A stretch of DNA of 21,680 nt from contig DFZJ01000051.1 in assembly GCA_002382045.1 (NCBI GenBank), positions 8,723 to 30,402 of the forward strand, in the 5' to 3' direction. Both the position numbers and the translations under genes were made by a program. Shown here in pieces: positions 1 through 8,148 of the stretch. Positions within the stretch are counted from its first letter, which is position 1. The number at the start of each line of letters is the position of its first letter. The notes under the pieces were generated by a model. That model worked only from the letters and a program-made list of their open reading frames with translations. It was not told the DNA's origin and made no database searches. This stretch comes from Syntrophaceae bacterium UBA4059 (GTDB taxonomy: Bacteria; Desulfobacterota; Syntrophia; Syntrophales; Smithellaceae).

Positions 1-1
1 C

Positions 2-904
2 GAAACCTTATGGCTCATTGCCTGTGAAGAAAAAGACGACCAAGTCATAACCGATCTCGCTTCCGAACTGGATCAGTTGTCTTCGGATGTTAAGCTTGAA
101 GAAATAAAAATGATGCTGTCAAGCGAGCAGGACCCGATGAATGCCATCATATCGATTCATGCCGGTGCGGGCGGAACGGAAGCACAGGACTGGGTGGAAA
201 TGCTGTTGCGAATGTACTTGCGCTGGGCTGAAAAAAGAAATTACAAAACCAATATTATTGATCATCTGCCGGGTGATGAAGCAGGCGTCAAAAGTGTATC
301 TTTTACCGTGGAAGGCGAATATGCCTATGGTTATGCCAAAGCCGAAATCGGAATTCACCGGCTTGTCCGCATTTCACCATTTGACGCCGGCGCCAGACGT
401 CATACTTCCTTTGCTTCGGTATATGTTTATCCTGAAGTCGATGATGAAATAAAAATAGAAATCAATGAAGATGATTTGAGAATCGATACGTTCCGATCAG
501 GGGGTAAAGGCGGACAACATGTCAATAAAACGGATTCCGCCGTCAGAATTACCCATTTACCGACAGGGATTGTCGTTCAGTGTCAGAATGAAAGATCTCA
601 ACATAAAAATAAAGCGATGGCGATGAAATATCTTAAATCAAGGCTTTATGAAAAAGAGCTTGCCGAGAAGAATGAAAAGCTTGACGAAGAGAATAAACAA
701 AAAAAGGATATCGCCTGGGGCAGTCAGATTCGTTCCTATGTTTTACATCCATACAAAATGGTCAAAGATCATCGTACCAGTCTGGAAAGCGGCAATACTC
801 AAAAAGTGCTGGATGGAGACATCGATGATTTTATCCAGGCCTATCTCATGATGATCGGAAATCGGGCGGCACAGGCAGCCGGTATGGGGCAGATAAATAA
901 ATGA
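2..904 (+). CDS. prfB: Peptide chain release factor 2 (RF2), 5' end outside the window
   Basis: RF2 recognises UGA and UAA stop codons in the ribosomal A site and triggers release of the finished protein. The reading frame is open from the left edge, so the gene is partial: about 300 codons are visible of the roughly 370 usual for the family, and the N-terminal part is missing. A TTG at 77 lies inside the frame and is not the start. Visible landmarks are the class I release factor segment HAGAGGTEAQDW, the RF2 stop-recognition tripeptide SPF (374-382), and the catalytic GGQ loop (509-517) in GGKGGQHVNKTDSAVRITH. SPF in place of PxT separates it from RF1. The C-terminus NRAAQAAGMGQINK is intact. 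Many prfB genes carry a programmed +1 frameshift near codon 25; that region is not in the window, so it cannot be judged. Confidence 0.97.
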   Translation, partial: ETLWLIACEEKDDQVITDLASELDQLSSDVKLEEIKMMLSSEQDPMNAIISIHAGAGGTEAQDWVEMLLRMYLRWAEKRNYKTNIIDHLPGDEAGVKSVSFTVEGEYAYGYAKAEIGIHRLVRISPFDAGARRHTSFASVYVYPEVDDEIKIEINEDDLRIDTFRSGGKGGQHVNKTDSAVRITHLPTGIVVQCQNERSQHKNKAMAMKYLKSRLYEKELAEKNEKLDEENKQKKDIAWGSQIRSYVLHPYKMVKDHRTSLESGNTQKVLDGDIDDFIQAYLMMIGNRAAQAAGMGQINK

Positions 905-1053
905 TAATACAGTAGAATGTTATTATTGTTTTGGTATCTGCATAAAATATGCTATGAACGGATTCAACATTGCGTTTGCCTGAAGGGGAAAGTATCGTGA
1001 TTTGATCAACAGGCGGAAAACGGTGTATTTGATGATGAACCGAAAAAGAATTC

Positions 1054-1059
1054 AGGAGA
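1054..1059 (+). promoter_or_regulatory. Ribosome binding site of the lytic transglycosylase gene
   Basis: AGGAGA lies 8 nt before the ATG at 1068. It favours this ATG over the out-of-frame ATG at 1061. Confidence 0.75.
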
Positions 1060-1067
1060 AATGATTC

Positions 1068-3011
1068 ATGCTGAAATGCAAAAAATATGTTCCATTCTTT
1101 GGTCTTGTCCTGTGTTTGAGTGTTGCCATTTTATTGTTTACAGGCATTCACGCCCAAGCGGAAAATGAACCTCTTAACGGCACGCGCTTAAATTCAAAAT
1201 TATCCGTCAATGAAAAAAATCTTGTTTTGTCAGAAATGGCGGTCGGTTCCGACAAGCGTGATGTGTCGGATGCTTCCGACGAAAATCAGGCGGATAAGGA
1301 TACCAAAGTGGGCGTAGAAGAAGAGCAGGACCTGATGGAAAATGCCCTTGAACTGCTCGAAATGGCCGACAACTACTGGAAGAAAGGCGATATCGAAAAT
1401 ACTTTAAATGAACTGGATAAAGCCTATGCCTTGCTTCTGGATACGAATGGCGATGTGGAAATTGCCAGGCAGAAAGATGATTTACGCCTTTTAATTTCCC
1501 GGCGCATCCTGGCCGTTTATTCATCCCAGGAGACACGCACCAACGGCAAGGCCAGCGAAATACTGCTTTCACTGAATGCGGATGTGGAAAAAGAAATTCG
1601 TTCCTTTCAAGGTCCGGAAAGGGAATTCTTTATCTCCTCCTATCATCGTTCCGGAATGTATAAAGAAATCATTGTGGGAGAATTAAAAAAAGCAGGAGTC
1701 CCCGAGGAGCTCTTCTGGCTGCCACTCGTGGAAAGTGGTTTTAAAGTGGGCGCTTATTCCCGTGCGAGAGCACTTGGTTTGTGGCAGTTTATTCCATCAA
1801 CGGGTTATAAATTCGGTTTGACCCGTGATGAATGGGTGGACGAACGCATGGATGTTTTGAAGTCCACGCATGCGGCTATCGCTTATTTAAAAGAACTTCA
1901 CGCGATGTTTGGTGATTGGATGACAGTCCTGGCATCCTACAACTGCGGCGAGGGCAGGGTGTTGCGTGTCATATCCAGACAGCATGTAAATTATTTTGAT
2001 CGTTTCTGGGATCTATATTCTAAATTACCCAATGAAACGGCCCGTTATGTTCCGCGTTTTCTTGCAACGCTGCATATTATTAAAGATCCAGGGAAGTATG
2101 GATTTGACCTGAAGACAACAGCAGACTCCTTGATGGATTATGAAATGGTTAAGGTCAACAAGATGATGAAGCTCTCCGATGTAGCATCTAAAATGGAAGT
2201 GTCTGAAGACGTCATCAACATCCTCAACGCTGAACTCCGATATAAAGTAACGCCCAATTACGAATATACGATTAAAATTCCAAAAAATTCCACCCAGAAG
2301 TTTAACCTGGTTTACAGTGAAATTCCGGAAGCGGAAAGACCTGCATATGCCGCAAGCAATAGAAGCAACGGCCGTCGTTCCGCTTATATCAAACATCGCG
2401 TTCGTCCCGGTGAAAACGTGGCCTCGATAGCCAAAAGATACCGTGTCTCTTCTCAATCAATTTATCAATCCAATCGTATCAATAAAAATAAGAGATTGAC
2501 GAAAGGTCGAATCATTAGAATCCCGATTGATGGCGTTGAAACGGCAAGCATGAGGCAAAAAACTACCGGCGGTAAAAATATTGCCGCGCGTAAAACGGCC
2601 GGATCACATCAAACATACAAAGTTAAAAAAGGCGATTCTTTGCTGGGTATCGCTAATAAGTTCCATGTGCCCGTGGCCAAACTGAAAAAAATGAATAATT
2701 TAAAAACAAATTCTATTCAAGCAGGACGCATACTGAAAATATCGCATAATGAAATCGGCGATAATCGTGATGGGCAGCAAGGGGAGGAAAACAACATGAC
2801 AGAAGCTGTGGGCAAAAAAAATGTTGTCGGTAAAACATTGACGAATCAAGACGTTGCCCAGTTGGGAACCAATAAACATATCGTGACCAAAGGTGAAAGT
2901 TTGTCCATTATTTCCAGAAAATACAAAATTGAAATGGCGAAACTGATCCAGATGAATCATCTGTCCGAGCATAACGCGATTACACCGGGGCAAGTTCTTG
3001 TTGTGAAATAA
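1068..3011 (+). CDS. mltD: MltD-like membrane-bound lytic murein transglycosylase with three LysM domains
   Basis: Predicted to cleave peptidoglycan glycan strands in the periplasm, forming 1,6-anhydromuramyl ends. The 647-residue protein starts with a Sec signal peptide (about 1-31, likely cut after HAQA). There is no lipobox cysteine, unlike the E. coli MltD lipoprotein. An acidic stretch and a TPR-like helical pair follow (about 80-155). The family 1 SLT domain spans about 180-330, with catalytic Glu222 in LPLVESGFK, then RARALGLWQFIPSTG and ASYNCGEGRV. Three LysM peptidoglycan-binding repeats fill the C-terminus (about 440-487, 515-558 and 602-646), each with a (V)xxGExxxxIA-like core and separated by Lys/Gly/Asn-rich linkers. 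The gene follows prfB after 163 nt and converges with ybeY. The family call is firm; the name mltD reflects architecture rather than proven orthology. Confidence 0.9.
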   Translation: MLKCKKYVPFFGLVLCLSVAILLFTGIHAQAENEPLNGTRLNSKLSVNEKNLVLSEMAVGSDKRDVSDASDENQADKDTKVGVEEEQDLMENALELLEMADNYWKKGDIENTLNELDKAYALLLDTNGDVEIARQKDDLRLLISRRILAVYSSQETRTNGKASEILLSLNADVEKEIRSFQGPEREFFISSYHRSGMYKEIIVGELKKAGVPEELFWLPLVESGFKVGAYSRARALGLWQFIPSTGYKFGLTRDEWVDERMDVLKSTHAAIAYLKELHAMFGDWMTVLASYNCGEGRVLRVISRQHVNYFDRFWDLYSKLPNETARYVPRFLATLHIIKDPGKYGFDLKTTADSLMDYEMVKVNKMMKLSDVASKMEVSEDVINILNAELRYKVTPNYEYTIKIPKNSTQKFNLVYSEIPEAERPAYAASNRSNGRRSAYIKHRVRPGENVASIAKRYRVSSQSIYQSNRINKNKRLTKGRIIRIPIDGVETASMRQKTTGGKNIAARKTAGSHQTYKVKKGDSLLGIANKFHVPVAKLKKMNNLKTNSIQAGRILKISHNEIGDNRDGQQGEENNMTEAVGKKNVVGKTLTNQDVAQLGTNKHIVTKGESLSIISRKYKIEMAKLIQMNHLSEHNAITPGQVLVVK

Positions 3012-3025
3012 TAATATTGAACTGA

Positions 3026-3478
3026 CTATTCAAAATCAGTCTTTGTGATCAACCGGAAAAGTTCATTTTCTTTTCTTTTCATTTTAAGCCCATTGGTTTT
3101 AGACGTATTGACGTGGTTATAACCCAGCAGATGCAGCAACCCATGGATGATTAAGAAAAGTATCTCTTCATCAAAGGTAAGATGGCCCTTCTTTGCATCT
3201 GATTGCGCCGTATCTGCGGAAATAACGATATCACCCAGCATTTCCGGATTAATGTCGCCAAATTCACCTTCTTGAAGAGAAAACGAAATAACATTGGTAG
3301 GACAGTCTTTGGATAAATATCTTTTATTGATGATCTGAATGCCCGGGTCATCGACAACCGTAATGCTGATTTCCTTGTTTCCACAATCCAGCAGCTTAAG
3401 AAGTTCCGTCACTTGGGCGCGGATCTTCCGTTTATCGATTTTAAATCGCTTTTGTTGATTATCTATTTGTATTTTCAT
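3026..3478 (-). CDS. ybeY: YbeY endoribonuclease / rRNA maturation factor
   Basis: YbeY is a zinc-dependent RNase acting in 16S rRNA 3'-end maturation and ribosome quality control. The signature HGLLHLLGYNH near the C-terminus supplies the three zinc-binding histidines (H112, H116, H122 with the start used here). I chose the ATG at 3478, giving 150 residues (MKIQIDNQQ...), close to the usual family length; AAGAG sits 4 nt upstream. A longer form from a GTG at 3532 would add 18 basic residues that overlap the upstream gene and resemble nothing in the family. With the ATG start, the gene overlaps the 3' end of the HD hydrolase gene by 20 nt, which suggests translational coupling. The order phoH-pgpH-ybeY is the same as phoH-yqfF-yqfG in Bacillus. 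Confidence 0.93.
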   Translation of the reverse strand: MKIQIDNQQKRFKIDKRKIRAQVTELLKLLDCGNKEISITVVDDPGIQIINKRYLSKDCPTNVISFSLQEGEFGDINPEMLGDIVISADTAQSDAKKGHLTFDEEILFLIIHGLLHLLGYNHVNTSKTNGLKMKRKENELFRLITKTDFE

Positions 3479-5762
3479 TGGACTCTTTTTTGCTGTTATT
3501 GTCTTTCGGATTTGTTTCCGGATAATCGACACGATGATGGAATATCCCCGTCAAGATTCGCGTGAACGTTTCCGCTATCGTATTGAGATTTCTCAAGGTC
3601 AGTTCACAATCGTCCAACTGCCCGTCTGTATAAATACGTTCAATCCTTTCCCGGACCAGCGATCTTATCCTGGCAGGTGTTGGATTGGAAAGCGTGCGTG
3701 ATGATGCTTCAATAACGTCACCCAGCATGACCAGACCCGCTTCTTTGGTTTGAGGTTTGGGTCCGGGATAACGAAAATCACTTTCTGTCAGCGAACGAAT
3801 GGATTCGTCTTTATTTTTTTTAGCTTTCTCATAGAAAAAACTTACCAGACTGCTGCCGTGATGTTCACGAATAATGTCAATGATCGGCTGACCCAGTTTA
3901 ACCTGGGAAGCCAGTTCACAACCATCCTTGACGTGGGAGATAATGATCAGTGAACTCATTTTGGGTGAAAGTTTATCATGACGATTATCATGGCCGGGTT
4001 GATTCTCGATAAAGTAATGCGGTTTCGCCAGTTTTCCAATATCATGGTAATAGGCGCTGACCTTAGCCAGCATTGCGTTTGCGCCGATGGCTTCCGCCGC
4101 CGCTTCCACAAGTGAAGCGACAATAATACTGTGATGATAGGTGCCGGGGGCTTCAATAATCATTCTCTGGAAAAGCGGTTGATTGAGGTTAGCCAGTTCC
4201 AGCAGTTTAATATAGGTGATAAAGCCAAAGAGACTTTCAAAAATGGGTGTGATACCTGCCACCAGAATTCCGGTGAAAATGCCGCCGAAAAAGCCCATGG
4301 CCAGACGTATCATTAAGTTCATTAAATCATCTATCAGATGGCCTGATAAAAGATTGAGACAAAGCACGGCGCCCATATTGATCATGCCCAGAAAAATACC
4401 CACCTTTAAAAAAGCCGAACGCTGACGGCTGTTGACGATATGATAGGATGCGGCAACGGATCCGAAGAATGAAAAAATCGGAAAAATGATCTTTTCATCA
4501 AAAAGAAGACTGATCAGAAACGAGGTTAGGACGCTCATAATCAGAGCCATGTTGCGATTGACCAGTATGGCGATGATCATGGCGCCGCAGGCAAAAGGTA
4601 TCGCGAAATAGCAGGCGTCAATCGGGATTGAAGGAAAAGCTCTATTCACGGCAACAGCAATAAATATTCCTGCTCTGACAAATACGATTTGCAAGACGGC
4701 GACAATGGCAAAAACAAGAAAGTCCGCATTTGATCGGGCAGAAGATTTCAGCCAATTTCTGGTGCGCCAGAAATACATGAGTAATATGAGAAACAGGGCG
4801 GTTAAAAAAATACCCGACATAACCGTCAGACTGGAGAATTTACTATCCAAAGCGGTTTTATAAAAAGAATCCAGTTTGGCCAGTTCCAGATATCCGATTT
4901 TTTCGCCTTCCCGGACAATCATCTCATTACTTTGAACCTGAAAATAAACCGGCTTAACCTCCTGAGCCACCGATATTTTTTTCTTCTCTGTTGCTTCCTG
5001 ATTAAAACTGAGATTGGGTTCGATGAGTTTTTTCAAAAATGAAAAAGCGAATCGTCTTGACTCCGGCTGATCATTTTTAAATACGGTGTATACTTTTTTT
5101 GACAAGACAGGATTAATATCCTTCATGTTCAGGACAGATGATGCGTCCTTCAGATTTTCCTCCACTCGTGTCACACTATTAACAATGGTGATGCCTTTTC
5201 CCTGTGCGTTATTTTTAAAATGATCTTGAACGATCAGCGTGTTTTCGTAGAAGGCTGTAATGACTCGGATCAGCTTTTGCTGAAGATCAGAGGAAAAATT
5301 ATTCATTTTCAAAAAAGAATATTCTCCCGCCGTTAATGAAATGCCCAACGATTTTTCAAGCAGGGCTTTAAAATTTGTGTTTTCTTCATGACCTGCCGCC
5401 AATGCAAAAGATTTTTTTATTTTTGTCTTGATGGTGATAGCTGTTTCGGCATCATAATCATACACAGGACGGACATTGGCAGAAGCTTCATTTCTTTTTT
5501 GCCGCGTGGAATTGACATCTTCAACCAGGAAATCACGATCCGCTTTGATATTTTCCTGAGCGATCATGCCATGACGGTATTCCGGCTTTACATTGTAGAG
5601 TTTTGGGGCGAGAAGCACCGTTAAGGCTGCACACAAAACAATGGCGATGGCCCAACGCTGAAAAATGATATGACTCAAAAATTTGAAAGATATTTTGTTT
5701 TTTTCTTTCAATTTCCGAATGGTTAAAAATATTTTTTCTGATGTCGAATCAAGAAAATTCAT
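3459..5762 (-). CDS. pgpH: 7TM-HD family phosphohydrolase, probable cyclic-di-AMP phosphodiesterase (PgpH/YqfF type)
   Basis: This 767-residue membrane protein has the 7TMR-HD architecture. A first membrane helix (about 36-53) is followed by an extracytoplasmic 7TMR-HDED domain (about 60-305), then a bundle of about seven hydrophobic helices (about 312-505), and a cytoplasmic HD domain (about 530-745). The HD domain shows APGTYHHS, the catalytic pair H573-D574 in YYHDIGKLAKP, and a later REHHGSS motif. In Listeria and Bacillus this family hydrolyses cyclic-di-AMP to pApA. The substrate here is inferred from family only, since no diadenylate cyclase is in the window. The ATG lies 3 nt after the phoH stop without a clear Shine-Dalgarno, so coupling with phoH is likely. 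The tail (about 749-767) is polar and rich in Asn, Lys and Glu. Confidence 0.9.
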   Translation of the reverse strand: MNFLDSTSEKIFLTIRKLKEKNKISFKFLSHIIFQRWAIAIVLCAALTVLLAPKLYNVKPEYRHGMIAQENIKADRDFLVEDVNSTRQKRNEASANVRPVYDYDAETAITIKTKIKKSFALAAGHEENTNFKALLEKSLGISLTAGEYSFLKMNNFSSDLQQKLIRVITAFYENTLIVQDHFKNNAQGKGITIVNSVTRVEENLKDASSVLNMKDINPVLSKKVYTVFKNDQPESRRFAFSFLKKLIEPNLSFNQEATEKKKISVAQEVKPVYFQVQSNEMIVREGEKIGYLELAKLDSFYKTALDSKFSSLTVMSGIFLTALFLILLMYFWRTRNWLKSSARSNADFLVFAIVAVLQIVFVRAGIFIAVAVNRAFPSIPIDACYFAIPFACGAMIIAILVNRNMALIMSVLTSFLISLLFDEKIIFPIFSFFGSVAASYHIVNSRQRSAFLKVGIFLGMINMGAVLCLNLLSGHLIDDLMNLMIRLAMGFFGGIFTGILVAGITPIFESLFGFITYIKLLELANLNQPLFQRMIIEAPGTYHHSIIVASLVEAAAEAIGANAMLAKVSAYYHDIGKLAKPHYFIENQPGHDNRHDKLSPKMSSLIIISHVKDGCELASQVKLGQPIIDIIREHHGSSLVSFFYEKAKKNKDESIRSLTESDFRYPGPKPQTKEAGLVMLGDVIEASSRTLSNPTPARIRSLVRERIERIYTDGQLDDCELTLRNLNTIAETFTRILTGIFHHRVDYPETNPKDNNSKKESNENTNR

Positions 5763-5765
5763 AGA

Positions 5766-6761
5766 TTATTTATTCTTTACCCGATTTCTTTCATTGTCCC
5801 AGGAAGCATAAGCGGAAATGACGTCGGCAACGAGGGGGTGTCGGACAACGTCCACCTGGGAAAAATGAACAATACGGATCGCCTCTATTTTTTTCAGGAT
5901 TTTTTCAGCCTCGATTAAACCGGATGATTTTTCCGTCGGCAGATCAATTTGCGTGACATCGCCTGTTACAACTGCTTTTGAATGAAATCCCAGACGGGTT
6001 AAAAACATTTTCATTTGTTCAGACGTGGTGTTCTGGGCTTCATCTAAAATAATAAATGAATCATTAAGTGTCCGGCCGCGCATGAACGCCAGCGGCGCAA
6101 CTTCGATCAATCCCTTGTTAATGAGAGCGCTTGCTTTATCCATATCCACCATATCATAGAGCGCATCATACAAGGGGCGTAGATACGGATTAACTTTTTC
6201 CGCCAGGTCACCCGGCAGGAAACCCAAACGTTCGCCTGCTTCAACCGCGGGTCTGGTCAGAATAATCCGCTGCACTTTCTTTTCCAATAAGTGCGAGACG
6301 GCCATCGCCATGGCCAGGTAGGTTTTACCGGTGCCGGCGGGGCCGATAGCCAGGATCATATCGGCAGTTCTCATGGAATCGATGTAATGACGCTGAGCAA
6401 TGCTTTTGGGGGTGATAATGCGCTTTTTGGATGATATAAATACGGTGTCCAGAAAGACACGCGCTAAATCAAAGTGGATATCTTCCGTTAGGATTCGATG
6501 CGCATAGTCGACATCGGAATAATGAATATGCCAGCCTTTTTCCATGATCGCATAAAGCTGCTTGATGAGAAGCGTAATCTTGAGTACGGCTGCTTCATCG
6601 CCTGAGATGGAAAGATGATTACCCCAGGGCTTAACTTTGACCCGTTCAAGCTTTTCGAGGAGCCTTAAATGCTTGTCATGTTCGCCGCAGAGATTCTTCA
6701 ATAAATTCTGATCGGCGAAGGATAATTTCTCTGCCTGAATGTTTTTAGTTGCTTTAATCAA
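5766..6761 (-). CDS. phoH: PhoH family ATPase (PhoH-like protein)
   Basis: PhoH-like proteins are cytoplasmic P-loop NTPases related to the helicase N-terminal fold. They are commonly genetically linked to ybeY and thought to act on RNA. In the 331-residue product, residues 1-115 form the N-terminal region with a KH-like portion, Walker A is GPAGTGKT (140-147), the family block RPAVEAGERLGFLPGD follows (170-185), and Walker B is IILDEAQN (237-244). The start is a TTG at 6761, supported by AGAGG 10 nt upstream (6772-6776); no in-frame ATG stands near. The next gene begins 3 nt after the stop. A -10 TATAAT with a fair -35 lies just upstream, so this gene probably heads the phoH-pgpH-ybeY transcript. 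The biochemical activity of the family is only partly known. Confidence 0.93.
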   Translation of the reverse strand: MIKATKNIQAEKLSFADQNLLKNLCGEHDKHLRLLEKLERVKVKPWGNHLSISGDEAAVLKITLLIKQLYAIMEKGWHIHYSDVDYAHRILTEDIHFDLARVFLDTVFISSKKRIITPKSIAQRHYIDSMRTADMILAIGPAGTGKTYLAMAMAVSHLLEKKVQRIILTRPAVEAGERLGFLPGDLAEKVNPYLRPLYDALYDMVDMDKASALINKGLIEVAPLAFMRGRTLNDSFIILDEAQNTTSEQMKMFLTRLGFHSKAVVTGDVTQIDLPTEKSSGLIEAEKILKKIEAIRIVHFSQVDVVRHPLVADVISAYASWDNERNRVKNK

Positions 6762-6771
6762 AAATTATCAG

Positions 6772-6776
6772 CCTCT
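6772..6776 (-). promoter_or_regulatory. Ribosome binding site deciding the TTG start of phoH
   Basis: On the minus strand AGAGG stands 10 nt before the TTG at 6761. It is the main reason to accept a non-ATG start for phoH. Confidence 0.55.
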
Positions 6777-6781
6777 AAAAT

Positions 6782-6811
6782 ATTATAACCTTAACCCATC
6801 AATATTGTGAT
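6782..6811 (-). promoter_or_regulatory. Predicted sigma-70-type promoter for phoH-pgpH-ybeY
   Basis: Read on the minus strand, a perfect -10 TATAAT (6782-6787) is preceded, after 18 nt, by ATCACA (6806-6811), which matches TTGACA at four of six positions. Transcription would begin about 14 nt before the phoH TTG, leaving room for the AGAGG site. It would separate this unit from the M20 gene upstream on the same strand. This is a prediction by eye only. Confidence 0.45.
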
Positions 6812-6831
6812 TCATTTGCATGAACAATCGG

Positions 6832-6847
6832 ATGGAACGCTTTCCAT
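6832..6847. repeat. Perfect inverted repeat upstream of the phoH promoter
   Basis: ATGGAA-CGCT-TTCCAT has a 6-bp stem with no mismatch and a 4-nt centre. It lies 20 nt upstream of the predicted -35 of phoH and 45 nt downstream of the M20 stop. No U-run follows on either strand, so an intrinsic terminator is unlikely. It could be an operator or part of an RNA hairpin at the end of the M20 message, or chance. A second, shorter dyad ATCAT-T-ATGAT lies at 6863-6873. Confidence 0.4.
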
Positions 6848-6892
6848 ATGCGGGCGTTTTCTATCATTATGATGCCTTGAATGCAATACAAT

Positions 6893-8134
6893 TTACGCCT
6901 GTAAAAACAGGTGGGCAAAAACCTTTGCGTCGCCTAACATGTTGTCAATCGGGCAGTTTTCATCAGGCTGATGAGCTTTCATATTTGTTTTAGACCAGAC
7001 CGCGGCCGGATAACCCCTTTTGCGCAAGTATCCGGCAACCGTTCCGGCGCCAACACCGCCGGCAAAGGCTTTCAGATGATAAACCTTTTCAATGGCCTTT
7101 TGAAGGGCGACAACGACGGGAGCATCTGCGGGCGTGGGATCAGCGGATTGAACATATTGCTCCCGCGAAATATCAATCTTAACGCTGAATTTATTTTCCA
7201 CTTTTCGTTTAATGATTTCTATTTCATTCATGACATGAATAAGGTTATACTGCGGCAATATGCGGCAATCCATGTAAAAGACGTCTTCACCCGGAATCGT
7301 GTTAATGTTTCCCACATTAGCTTCTTTTTTGGTCGGTTCAAATGTGCAGATGGGGGGATCGAAAAGAGGATCAACCGCGTCGAATATCTTTCGTAACTTT
7401 GTTAATTTTGTCACCAGGCAGGACGCCGCGGAAAAGGCATTGTTACCGAGTTGCGGTTTGCTGCCATGGCATTGAAGGCCCCTGGTTTTGAATCTCAACC
7501 AGAGTATACTTTTTTCAGCAATCTCAATGAGTGAACCTTCGGGATTACCCGAGTCGGGAACCACGATTAAATCACTTTTACTGAATATTTTATCAGGTAA
7601 ATCGAGCACGTGATAAAGTCCTTTATCCCCTGACGTTTCCTCATCGGCTACAAAGAAAAGATTAATGGAGGATGCCGGGGTGATCCCTTCATCCAGGAGC
7701 GCTTTTGCGGCAAAGATTGATGCCACCATGTCCTGCTGGTTGTCTTCCGTGCCACGACCATAAATATGATTGTCTTTGACGTAGGCCGAGTAGGGATCGG
7801 CACTCCAGAGTTTGAGTTCGCCCGGAGGAACAATATCCAGATGCGTGATGATCCAGACGTTGTTTGACTTATTTTCCCCATCGATGGCGGTCAGGAAGTT
7901 GGGGCGAAGTCCGCTGGAGACGGTTTCATCCGGTGCATCGTAATGACGGAAATTGGTAAAACCCATATTCTCAAGTCGCTTCTTCAGCATTTGCGCTTTG
8001 GGCATTTCACCGTCACCGCCATTGACGGGGCCAACCGCAGGCACGGCCGTCAGCGCTTTCTGAAGTTCAATCATATCGTCCCGGTAAGTGTCTATGCGAC
8101 GGGAGATTTTCTCAAAGGTGTTCTCGTCAATCAT
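6893..8134 (-). CDS. M20 family metallohydrolase (ArgE/DapE/carboxypeptidase-like)
   Basis: A 413-residue cytoplasmic M20 zinc hydrolase; enzymes of this family hydrolyse amide bonds of N-acyl amino acids or small peptides. The di-zinc ligand set is complete by motif: H98 in THLDIVPPG, bridging D131 in YGRGTEDNQQ, catalytic E165 and ligand E166 in VADEETSGDKG, D194 in VPDSGNP, and H388 in KAHQPDENC. The lid or dimerisation domain falls at about 205-320, beginning near GLQCHGSKPQLG. There is no signal peptide. The ATG at 8134 has GAGG 7 nt upstream. The gene starts 14 nt after the stop of the non-catalytic M16 gene, so cotranscription is likely. The exact substrate cannot be read from the sequence. 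Succinyl-diaminopimelate desuccinylase is possible, but nothing nearby belongs to lysine synthesis; a peptidase role beside the M16 pair is equally plausible. Confidence 0.88.
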   Translation of the reverse strand: MIDENTFEKISRRIDTYRDDMIELQKALTAVPAVGPVNGGDGEMPKAQMLKKRLENMGFTNFRHYDAPDETVSSGLRPNFLTAIDGENKSNNVWIITHLDIVPPGELKLWSADPYSAYVKDNHIYGRGTEDNQQDMVASIFAAKALLDEGITPASSINLFFVADEETSGDKGLYHVLDLPDKIFSKSDLIVVPDSGNPEGSLIEIAEKSILWLRFKTRGLQCHGSKPQLGNNAFSAASCLVTKLTKLRKIFDAVDPLFDPPICTFEPTKKEANVGNINTIPGEDVFYMDCRILPQYNLIHVMNEIEIIKRKVENKFSVKIDISREQYVQSADPTPADAPVVVALQKAIEKVYHLKAFAGGVGAGTVAGYLRKRGYPAAVWSKTNMKAHQPDENCPIDNMLGDAKVFAHLFLQA

Positions 8135-8148
8135 GGTTAAGCCTCATC

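Noticed and set aside
904..926. ATAATAC/TATTAT stem just after prfB as a terminator
   Set aside because: Almost entirely A-T pairs with a bulge, too weak for an intrinsic terminator despite the T-rich sequence that follows.
926..953. TTGTTT - 16 nt - TATGCT as a promoter of the lytic transglycosylase gene
   Set aside because: The -35 matches only three of six positions, and similar-scoring pairs occur elsewhere in the same gap (for example TTGCGT/TATCGT near 970-1000), so none can be preferred.
2025..2456. Open frame of 143 codons on the minus strand inside the transglycosylase gene
   Set aside because: Antisense shadow of a well-supported coding region; no motifs and no ribosome binding site.
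3021..3040. ACTGA/TCAGT hairpin between the convergent mltD and ybeY genes as a terminator
   Set aside because: Only five pairs with a 10-nt loop and no T-run; it also lies partly within the ybeY coding end.
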